This document shows positions 1 to 5,369 of a stretch of 5,369 nt of DNA, one piece after another. The stretch comes from Gemmatimonadales bacterium. Lineage in GTDB: Bacteria; Gemmatimonadota; Gemmatimonadetes; Gemmatimonadales; GWC2-71-9. Position numbers and translations under genes: made by a program. The notes under the pieces are model-generated. The model ran no database searches and was not told the DNA's origin. It saw only the letters and a program-made list of their open reading frames with translations. Location: NCBI GenBank assembly GCA_013812695.1, contig JACCSZ010000420.1:1-5369 (forward strand), in the 5' to 3' direction. How positions within the stretch are numbered: position 1 is the first letter of the stretch; each line of letters starts with the position of its first letter.

Positions 1-1184
1 CCCTCGCGCGCATCACCGCTGAAGCCATCGCCGCCAATCCGTCGCTGGATGCGAGCCGCGCGATGGCTCGGGCAGCCACCGCGCGCGTCCGCCCGACCGG
101 AGCGCTCCCCGATCCGATGGTGAGCGCAGGCATCGCGAACCTCACCCTGCCGCGATTCGCCTTCCGGGAGAGCGATTTCACCGAGGTGGACTTCGAGCTG
201 TCGCAGGAGTTTCCCTGGCCAGGGACGCTCGGGGCCAGGACGCAAGCCGCGCGCGCGGAGGCTCGGGCGCGGGGGGCCGATGTCGGCGCGAGGCAGCGCG
301 AAGTGGCCGTCCGGGTGGCGGAGCTCTACTACCGGCTCCGCTACTCGGTGACCGCCCGAACGACACTGCAGCGCCAGCGGAAACTGCTCGCGGCCGCCGT
401 GGAGATCTCGACCACCCGCTACGCCACCGCGTCCGCGCCGCAGAGCGATCCGCTACAGGCTCGCGTCGCCGTCGCCCGGCTCGACGCGGAGGAGGCCGAT
501 CTGGCCGAGCAGGAGGCAACGCTCCGCGCCCGGCTCAAAGCGGTTCGGAACGTCAGCGCCCCTGAGACCCTGGCCGTGGAACCGATCCGGCCGGAGGCCG
601 TGCCGCTCGACCGACACGAGGGCCTTGCACCCGGCGGCGTGCCGGACTCGCTGCCCCTGCATCCCCGCCTCGTCGCGAGACGGGCGGCCGTGGAGGCAGC
701 GGAGCGGACGGTACGAGTGGAGCAGCTCGGTGCCCGGCCCGACTTCAGCATCACCACCCGGTACGGCGCCCGCCCGCTCGACTCCGACTTCTTCTCGGCG
801 TTCGTGGGCATCCGAGTGCCGCTCTGGGCGGGGCGCAAGCAGCACCGCCTGGCCGACGCGGCGCGCGCCGACGCTGACGCCGCCCGGGCCGCGCTCGCGG
901 AGGAACGCGCGGCGCTCGATGCCGACCTCAGCAGCACCCTCGCGGGGATCACGAGCGGCGAGACCCGGCTCCGCCTGCTCACGGCGCAGGTCATCCCGGC
1001 GGCCGAGGCGACGGTGGACGCGGTGCTGCGGAGCTACCGGGTCGGGCAGGCTCCCTTTCTCAACGTGCTCGCGGCCGAAGACTCGCTCTACCGGGCGCAG
1101 CTCGACGCGGCCATGGTGGCCGCGGAGCACCTCACCCATCTCGTCATGCTCGAACAGCTCCTGCTTCGGGAGGAAGCGCCATGA
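1..1184 (+). CDS. TolC-family outer-membrane efflux protein (OMF of a Cus-like pump), 5'-truncated
   Basis: This is the outer-membrane channel subunit that would form the exit duct of the tripartite pump. The frame is already open at base 3 and gives 393 visible residues to the TGA at 1182-1184. The first visible residues (LARITAEAIAANPSLDASRA) are a typical start of the first OEP repeat, so the ATG at base 63 is internal and the true start and signal peptide lie upstream. Numbering from base 3, the GALPDP motif is at about 33-38, the QEFPWPGTL motif of metal-efflux OMFs at 68-76, the second OEP repeat begins near H220, a strand ending in VPLW is at 267-275, and the YRVGQAPFLNVL equatorial motif starts at 345. 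Long Ala/Arg/Glu-rich helices between these fit the coiled-coil barrel. Typical members have about 420-480 residues, so a few tens are missing. CusC or CzcC type cannot be settled from this part; the neighbours favour a Cu/Ag role. Confidence 0.93.
   Translation, partial: LARITAEAIAANPSLDASRAMARAATARVRPTGALPDPMVSAGIANLTLPRFAFRESDFTEVDFELSQEFPWPGTLGARTQAARAEARARGADVGARQREVAVRVAELYYRLRYSVTARTTLQRQRKLLAAAVEISTTRYATASAPQSDPLQARVAVARLDAEEADLAEQEATLRARLKAVRNVSAPETLAVEPIRPEAVPLDRHEGLAPGGVPDSLPLHPRLVARRAAVEAAERTVRVEQLGARPDFSITTRYGARPLDSDFFSAFVGIRVPLWAGRKQHRLADAARADADAARAALAEERAALDADLSSTLAGITSGETRLRLLTAQVIPAAEATVDAVLRSYRVGQAPFLNVLAAEDSLYRAQLDAAMVAAEHLTHLVMLEQLLLREEAP
1168..1184 (+). promoter_or_regulatory. 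Ribosome binding site and ATGA stop-start overlap of the adaptor gene
   Basis: GGGAGGAAG at 1168-1176 is a near-ideal Shine-Dalgarno sequence a few bases before the ATG at 1181. It lies inside the last codons of the outer-membrane gene. The ATG shares bases with that gene's TGA (1182-1184), an arrangement that usually allows terminating ribosomes to restart. The match decides the adaptor start. Confidence 0.8.
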
Positions 1185-1240
1185 ACCGGCTCTGGACCGT
1201 CGCACTCGCCCTGGGGCTCGGAACGGGCCTGAGCGCCTGC
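1181..1240 (+). other. Lipoprotein signal peptide of the adaptor
   Basis: The adaptor begins MNRLW, continues with a hydrophobic stretch rich in Ala, Leu and Gly (residues 6-17), and ends in LSAC, with C20 encoded at 1238-1240. This is a standard type II signal peptidase lipobox. The +2 residue is Gly. In enterobacteria only Asp at +2 clearly signals inner-membrane retention, and that rule may not hold in this host, so the membrane to which the lipid anchors is uncertain. Confidence 0.8.
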
Positions 1241-2434
1241 GGCAAGCAGGCGGACCCATCCGGCCAGGACAAGGCCGGCATGAAAGGCATGGAGGGGATG
1301 CAGGGGATGGGATCGATGGAAGGCATGGAGCGCGGCACCGGCGACAGCTCGGCGGCCGGAGTATCGCTCGATCGCGCCGCTGCCGGCCGCCTGGGGATCA
1401 CCTTCGCACGGGCCGCGCTCAGACCACTCGGCCGTGGGACTCGGGTGGTGGGCACGCTCGCCTACGCCGAGCCGCGGCGGCAGTACGTGAACGCCCGGGT
1501 GATGGGCTGGGTCGAACACCTGTACGCCGACTACATGGGCAAGCCGGTCCGGAAGGGCGACCCGCTGCTGGCCCTGTACTCGCCCGAGCTGGTCAGCGCG
1601 CAGGAGGAATACCTCTCGGCCCGGCGGCTCGGCGACGAGTCGCTGACCGCCGCGGCCCGGCGCCGGCTGGACCTCTGGAACATCCCCGCGGACCAGCTCG
1701 ATTCGCTGGAGCGGACCGGAAAGGCTCGGCGCACGATCGTGCTCCGGGCGCCGATGTCGGGAGAGATCGCCGAGAAAATGGTCACCGATGGGCAGGCGGT
1801 GCAGGCTGGTGAAAACCTGTTCCTGATCGCCGATCGCAGCACCCTCTGGGTGGATCTCTCCGTCTTCGAGGCCGATGCCCGAATGTTGAAGGTCGGCATG
1901 CCGGTCAGCGTGGCGGTGGACGCGCTTCCCGGAAGCAGGTATGCGGGCCGGGTGACGTTCATCCATCCCACAGTGGACGAGAAGACTCGAACGCTCACCG
2001 CGCGGGCGGAGATCGCCAACCGGGATGGCCGGCTCCGGCCGGGCATGTTCGCCACCGCCACGCTGCAGCCGGCCACCGTCGAGCGCCTGAGCATCCCGCT
2101 CACCGCGGTGCTCCCCACGGGCACCGAGAACCTGGTGTTCGTGAACCGCGGCGATGGGCAGTTCGTGCCGCGCGAGGTGCAGGTCGGCACCCGCGGCGAT
2201 TCGCTGGTCGAGGTCGTGGAAGGCTTGAAGGCTGGCGACGAAGTGGTCGCGTCGGCCACCTACCTGCTCGACTCCGAGACCAACCTCGCCTCGGCCATGC
2301 AGGGGCTCATGCTGCAGATGGGCATGGGGCTCGACATGGGAGGCATGCCGGAGGAGGGCGGCGGGGCGACGGGGCAGAAAATGGAGGGGATGGACATGAA
2401 GGGGATGAAGACGGACACCGGAGCCGGGCGATGA
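1181..2434 (+). CDS. cusB: CusB-type periplasmic adaptor (membrane fusion protein), Met-rich at both ends
   Basis: This 417-residue protein links the RND pump to the outer-membrane channel and in the Cus family also binds Cu(I)/Ag(I) and passes it to the pump. Residues 1-20 form a lipoprotein signal ending in the lipobox LSAC (C20). Residues 34-49 have a methionine at every third position. The core follows adaptor order: first lipoyl half about 103-135 (GWVEHLYADYMGKPVRKGDPL), short helical hairpin about 136-180 (SPELVSAQEEYL and onward), second lipoyl half about 186-218 (APMSGEI, DGQAVQAGENLFLIAD), beta-barrel about 219-297 (LWVDLSVFEAD, then HPTVDEKTRTL and LRPGMFATA), and a membrane-proximal domain about 300-366. 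A methionine-rich tail follows at 373-409. The short hairpin resembles CusB rather than AcrA. The start is fixed by a strong Shine-Dalgarno site, the immediate signal peptide and the 4-base overlap with the upstream gene. The family call is firm; metal specificity is inferred from the methionines and the adjoining pump. Confidence 0.95.
   Translation: MNRLWTVALALGLGTGLSACGKQADPSGQDKAGMKGMEGMQGMGSMEGMERGTGDSSAAGVSLDRAAAGRLGITFARAALRPLGRGTRVVGTLAYAEPRRQYVNARVMGWVEHLYADYMGKPVRKGDPLLALYSPELVSAQEEYLSARRLGDESLTAAARRRLDLWNIPADQLDSLERTGKARRTIVLRAPMSGEIAEKMVTDGQAVQAGENLFLIADRSTLWVDLSVFEADARMLKVGMPVSVAVDALPGSRYAGRVTFIHPTVDEKTRTLTARAEIANRDGRLRPGMFATATLQPATVERLSIPLTAVLPTGTENLVFVNRGDGQFVPREVQVGTRGDSLVEVVEGLKAGDEVVASATYLLDSETNLASAMQGLMLQMGMGLDMGGMPEEGGGATGQKMEGMDMKGMKTDTGAGR
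1280..1327 (+). repeat. Degenerate 9-bp tandem repeat encoding six MxxM-spaced methionines
   Basis: ATG codons at 1280, 1289, 1298, 1307, 1316 and 1325 recur exactly every 9 bases, encoding methionines 34, 37, 40, 43, 46 and 49 of the adaptor. The units read MKG, MEG, MQG, MGS, MEG and a final M followed by E. The segment starts 14 residues after the lipidated cysteine and lies before the folded core, so it is probably a flexible periplasmic arm. Closely spaced methionines are a known soft ligand set for Cu(I) and Ag(I); metal binding here is inferred. Confidence 0.85.
1289..1300 (+). repeat. 12-bp direct repeat, copy 1 (encodes MEGM)
   Basis: ATGGAGGGGATG occurs here and, identical and in the same reading frame, at 2381-2392. 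The two copies lie in the N-terminal and C-terminal methionine-rich segments of the same gene, about 1.1 kb apart. Confidence 0.7.
2297..2407 (+). other. Methionine-rich C-terminal tail of the adaptor
   Basis: Methionines fall at residues 373, 377, 380, 382, 386, 389, 401, 404, 406 and 409 of the 417-residue adaptor: ten in 37 residues. The first cluster (MLQMGMGLDMGGM) is separated from the second (MEGMDMKGM) by a Glu/Gly-rich spacer. It follows the end of the membrane-proximal domain and is likely disordered. This domain sits next to the pump in Cus-type complexes, so the tail could lie near the pump's metal entrance (inference). Confidence 0.8.
2381..2392 (+). repeat. 12-bp direct repeat, copy 2 (encodes MEGM)
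   Basis: This is the second exact copy of ATGGAGGGGATG, encoding residues 401-404 in the C-terminal tail of the adaptor. Identity over 12 bases may simply reflect the same peptide written with the host's preferred codons. Confidence 0.7.
2420..2434 (+). promoter_or_regulatory. Ribosome binding site and ATGA stop-start overlap of the pump gene
   Basis: GGAG at 2420-2423 sits seven bases before the ATG at 2431 and is a weaker Shine-Dalgarno match than the one before the adaptor. The pump ATG overlaps the adaptor stop TGA at 2432-2434. With the weaker site, pump translation probably depends more on ribosomes arriving from the adaptor (inference). The GTG at 2443 is a possible alternative start, but it has no better ribosome site and would lose the overlap. 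Confidence 0.65.
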
Positions 2435-5369
2435 TCGCCCAAGTGATCGAGTGGTCGGTCCGGCGCCGCGGCCTGGTGGCGATGGCGGCGCTGGTGCTGC
2501 TCGTGGCCGGGGGCCTCTACGTGCGGACCACGCCGGTGGACGCCATTCCGGACCTGTCCGACGTGCAGGTGATCGTGTACACCGACTACCCCGGGCAGGC
2601 GCCCCAGGTGGTGGAGAGTCAGGTTACGTACCCGCTCGTCACCGCCATGCTCGGCGTGCCCCGGACGAAGGTGGTGCGGGGGCAATCGATGTTCGGCAGC
2701 TCGTTCGTGTACGTGATCTTCGGGGAGGGTACCGACCTGTACTGGGCGCGGTCCCGGGTGCTGGAACGGCTCAACGCCGTGCAGACCAGGCTGCCGGCCG
2801 GCGCCAAGACCGAGCTGGGTCCGGACGCGACCGGCGTCGGCTGGGTCTACCAGTACGCGCTGGAGGGTCCCGGCTACACGCTGGCGCAGCTCCGGACCAT
2901 CCAGGACTTTCAGGTCCGCTACGCCCTCCAGGGCCTGCCCGGCGTGGCGGAAGTGGCGAGCATCGGGGGGTTCGTCAAGCAGTATCAGGTGCTGCTCGAC
3001 CCCACCCGTCTCCAGGCCTTCGGCGTGACCGCCGAGCAGATCGTCGAGGCAGTGCGGGGGGCCAACCAGGACGTTGGCGCCCGCACGCTCGAGGTGGCGG
3101 GGAGCGACTACGCCATCCGGGGGCTGGGCTACTTCCGGGGGGTGCAGGACATCTCGGATGTGGCGGTGGGGTCGGGGTCCGGCGGCCGGCCGGTGCGGGT
3201 GGGCGACGTGGCCCAGGTGACCCTCGGCCCCGATCTCCGGATCGGGATCGCCGAGCGGAACGGTCAGGGGGAGGCGGTCGGTGGCGTCGTGGTGATGCGG
3301 ATCGGGGCCAACGCGCTCGAGGTGACCAACCGGGTGAAGGCCAAGCTCGCCGAGCTCCAACCGTCGCTCCCCGCGGGGGTCACCACGGTCACGACGTACG
3401 ACCGCTCCGACCTCATCCACCGCTCGATCGAGACCCTCTGGCGCACGTTGCTGGAGGAGTCGGCGATCGTGGCGGTGGTGTGCCTCGTCTTCCTGCTACA
3501 CGCCCGGAGTGCCATGGTCGCCATCGCGACGCTACCACTCGGCATCCTGGCGGCGCTCGCGGCCACCCGGTGGCTCGGCATCAACGCCAACATCATGTCG
3601 CTCGGCGGGATCGCCATCGCCATCGGGGCGATGATCGACGCGGCCATCGTCATGATCGAGAATCTGCACAAGCACATCGAGCGCGAGCCCGACCGGCCCC
3701 ATTGGGAGCGGGTGCTGGCGGCGTCGAAGGAGGTGGGGCCGGCGCTGTTCATGTCGCTGCTCATCATCACCGTGTCCTTCCTGCCGGTGTTCACGCTGGA
3801 GGATCAGGAGGGCCGGCTGTTCCGGCCGCTCGCCCTGACGAAGACCTTCGCGATGGCGAGCGCGGCGCTGCTCTCCATCACCGTGGTGCCGGTGCTCATG
3901 GGGTACCTCGTCAAGGGCCGGATCAGGCCCGAGTCGGCGAACCCCGTGAACCGCTGGGCTGCGCGGCTCTACCGGCCGGTGCTCCGCTGGTCGCTGCGCG
4001 CCCGCGTGGCCGTGCTGGCCGCGTGCGTGCTCGTGGCCGGGGTGACGATCGTCCCGCTTACCACTCTGGGCAGCGAGTTCATACCCCCGCTTCAAGAGGG
4101 GAGCCTGATGTTCATGCCCAACACGCTGCCCAGCGTCTCCTTGAGCCAGCAGCGGCGGATGCTCCGGCTGCAGGACAGCATCCTGATGAGCTTCCCCGAG
4201 GTCGAGTCGGTGTGGGGCAAGGCGGGGCGGGCCAACACTGCGACCGACTGGGCGCCGGTCTCGATGGTCGAGACCACCGTCAATCTGAAACCGAAGGCGG
4301 AGTGGCGGCCGGGTCTCACCCAGGACGGGCTCATCGCCGAGCTGGACCGCGCGCTCCGGCTCACCGGCGCGGTGAACAGTTGGACGATGCCGATCAAGAA
4401 CCGCACCGACATGCTCTCGACCGGGATTCGGACCTCGCTCGGCGTCAAGATCTTCGGGCCCGATCTCCAGGTGATTCAGCGGATCGGCGGGGAGATCGAG
4501 GCTGCCCTCGCCACCCTGCCGGGCACCGCGAGCATCTATGCCGAACGCTCCTTCGGCGGACGGTACCTCGACATCCGGCCGAACGCCGAGGCGCTCGCGC
4601 GCTACGGCCTGACGACGGGCGACGTCCAGCACGTGCTGGCGATGGCGCTGGGTGGCGACCAGGTCACGACCGCGGTCGAGGGGCGTGAGCGCTTCCCGGT
4701 GCAGGTGCGCTATGCCCGCGACTTCCGCGACAGTCCGGAGACGATTGGCCGGCTCCTCGTGGCCGGTCACGATGGCCTTCAGGTGCCGCTCTCCCAGGTG
4801 GCCGACATCGGGTTCGCGCCCGGGCCGGCGATGGTGCGAAGCGAGAACGGGTACCTCAACGATATCGTCTCGATCGACGTGCGGGGCCGGGACGTGGGAG
4901 GCTACGTGGCGGAGGCCAGCCAGGTCGTCGCCCAGGCAGTGGACATTCCCGCCGGGTACCGGTTGGAGTGGAGCGGGCAGTACGAGGCGATCGAGCGGGT
5001 GAAAGACCGGCTCGAGGTGGTGGTGCCGCTCACGCTGGTCTCCATCGCGCTGCTGCTGTTCCTCACGTTCGGCACGATCACCGAAATGGCGATGGTCATG
5101 CTCTCGCTGCCGTTCGCCCTGGTGGGCGGCGTGTGGGCGATGTGGCTGCTCGACTACAACCTCTCGGTGGCGGTGGCGGTGGGCTTCATCGCCCTCGCGG
5201 GGGTGGCCGCGGAGACCGGCGTGGTCATGCTGCTGTACCTCGATCACGCCTGGGAGGACATCACCCGGGACGGCCGCCGGCCGACCGTGGGCGAGCTGGT
5301 CGGGGCCATCGAGCATGGCGCGGTCAACCGGCTCCGGCCCAAGCTGATGACGGTCGCCGCCATCATGCT
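2431..5369 (+). CDS. cusA: CusA-type Cu(I)/Ag(I) RND efflux pump, 3'-truncated
   Basis: This is the proton-driven inner-membrane pump (HME-RND). The frame has no stop from the ATG to the window end, giving 979 residues against 1047 in E. coli CusA; part of TM11 and all of TM12 are missing. Approximate membrane segments: TM1 12-31, TM2 342-357, TM3 361-381, TM4 388-410, TM5 438-454, TM6 470-493, TM7 524-543, TM8 861-880, TM9 884-904, TM10 910-934. Two large periplasmic domains lie between TM1/TM2 and TM7/TM8. Family hallmarks include TPVDAIPDLSDVQV, GPDATGVGW, and GAMIDAAIVMIEN in TM4, which differs from the DGAVIIVEN style of divalent-metal CzcA pumps. Aligned from memory to E. coli CusA, the cleft methionines are M562, M612 and M661 (M573, M623, M672). 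Relay methionines M389, M401, M408, M475 and M490 match M391, M403, M410, M486 and M501, and the proton relay is D403, E928 and K971. M271 and M755 are replaced by L269 and Q744. The start overlaps the adaptor stop. Confidence 0.96.
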   Translation, partial: MIAQVIEWSVRRRGLVAMAALVLLVAGGLYVRTTPVDAIPDLSDVQVIVYTDYPGQAPQVVESQVTYPLVTAMLGVPRTKVVRGQSMFGSSFVYVIFGEGTDLYWARSRVLERLNAVQTRLPAGAKTELGPDATGVGWVYQYALEGPGYTLAQLRTIQDFQVRYALQGLPGVAEVASIGGFVKQYQVLLDPTRLQAFGVTAEQIVEAVRGANQDVGARTLEVAGSDYAIRGLGYFRGVQDISDVAVGSGSGGRPVRVGDVAQVTLGPDLRIGIAERNGQGEAVGGVVVMRIGANALEVTNRVKAKLAELQPSLPAGVTTVTTYDRSDLIHRSIETLWRTLLEESAIVAVVCLVFLLHARSAMVAIATLPLGILAALAATRWLGINANIMSLGGIAIAIGAMIDAAIVMIENLHKHIEREPDRPHWERVLAASKEVGPALFMSLLIITVSFLPVFTLEDQEGRLFRPLALTKTFAMASAALLSITVVPVLMGYLVKGRIRPESANPVNRWAARLYRPVLRWSLRARVAVLAACVLVAGVTIVPLTTLGSEFIPPLQEGSLMFMPNTLPSVSLSQQRRMLRLQDSILMSFPEVESVWGKAGRANTATDWAPVSMVETTVNLKPKAEWRPGLTQDGLIAELDRALRLTGAVNSWTMPIKNRTDMLSTGIRTSLGVKIFGPDLQVIQRIGGEIEAALATLPGTASIYAERSFGGRYLDIRPNAEALARYGLTTGDVQHVLAMALGGDQVTTAVEGRERFPVQVRYARDFRDSPETIGRLLVAGHDGLQVPLSQVADIGFAPGPAMVRSENGYLNDIVSIDVRGRDVGGYVAEASQVVAQAVDIPAGYRLEWSGQYEAIERVKDRLEVVVPLTLVSIALLLFLTFGTITEMAMVMLSLPFALVGGVWAMWLLDYNLSVAVAVGFIALAGVAAETGVVMLLYLDHAWEDITRDGRRPTVGELVGAIEHGAVNRLRPKLMTVAAIM

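Noticed and set aside
63..65. ATG at base 63 as the true start of the outer-membrane protein
   Set aside because: The same frame is open upstream to base 3 and encodes conserved OEP-repeat sequence there. A start at 63 would leave no signal peptide for an outer-membrane protein.
453..1259. A 268-codon minus-strand open frame opposite the outer-membrane protein gene
   Set aside because: Arg/Gly/Glu-rich shadow product with no domain; the + strand frame is a clear OEP-family protein.
1280..1327. The run of ATG codons as alternative translation starts
   Set aside because: The start at 1181 has a better ribosome site, the stop-start overlap and a complete lipoprotein signal; later starts would remove the export signal.
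625..1812. A 395-codon + strand open frame spanning the channel-adaptor junction
   Set aside because: It is out of frame with both genes and its product is Arg/Ser/Pro-rich junk. Both real frames show conserved family motifs.
2260..3420. A 386-codon minus-strand open frame across the adaptor-pump junction
   Set aside because: Same compositional shadow: low-complexity product rich in His, Pro, Gly and Arg, with no motif or plausible ribosome site seen.
2451..4688. A 745-codon + strand open frame inside the pump gene
   Set aside because: It is in a different frame from the CusA frame that begins at 2431, and its product is low-complexity Gly/Arg/Ala/Pro/His with no family motif. The 2431 frame gives unmistakable CusA sequence over the same bases.
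3532..5316. A 594-codon minus-strand open frame opposite the pump gene
   Set aside because: Long antisense frames are expected in GC-rich coding DNA. The product is rich in His, Arg, Pro and Asp with no recognisable domain, and lies opposite strongly conserved pump sequence.
2431..5369. Pump as a divalent-metal (Co/Zn/Cd, CzcA-type) exporter
   Set aside because: The cleft methionine triad and the TM4 sequence GAMIDAAIVMIEN are of the Cu(I)/Ag(I) type, and the Met-rich adaptor tails agree.
1..5369. Promoter, metal-responsive operator, terminator, RNA gene, CRISPR array or mobile-element ends
   Set aside because: The window has no intergenic bases, and nothing resembling these was seen within the coding sequence. 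Any control region must lie upstream of base 1.

Overview
The window is a fully coding stretch of GC-rich DNA. By eye it is about two-thirds GC or more, with third codon positions almost always G or C. It carries three genes on the + strand in one tightly packed operon: the end of a TolC-family outer-membrane factor, a complete CusB-type periplasmic adaptor, and most of a CusA-type RND pump. Both outer genes are cut by the window edges. An envelope-spanning tripartite pump implies a Gram-negative (diderm) host. The GC richness and methionine/glycine-rich adaptor tails would fit an environmental phylum such as Gemmatimonadota, but that is a guess from style, not proof.

Layout: bases 1-1184 encode the outer-membrane channel protein, whose start and signal peptide lie upstream. 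Bases 1181-2434 encode the adaptor, with a lipoprotein signal, a run of MxxM repeats after the lipidated cysteine, the adaptor core, and a second methionine-rich tail at the C-terminus. Bases 2431-5369 encode the pump. Read codon by codon, its frame stays open to the last base and covers 979 residues, so about 65-70 C-terminal residues are missing. Both gene junctions are 4-base ATGA overlaps, so the three subunits are probably translationally coupled. There is no intergenic space and hence no promoter, terminator or RNA gene to call.

Together the genes form a Cus-like Cu(I)/Ag(I) exporter. The metal assignment rests on the pump. The three cleft methionines of E. coli CusA (M573/M623/M672) are present as M562/M612/M661, five transmembrane methionines of the export relay are present, and the proton-relay residues D405/E939/K984 are present as D403/E928/K971.

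I see no wholly new system. The points worth a second look are the adaptor with metal-binding-type tails at both ends, the lack of a cusF gene at its usual position in E. coli, and the loss in the pump of one methionine pair (M271-M755 of E. coli CusA).
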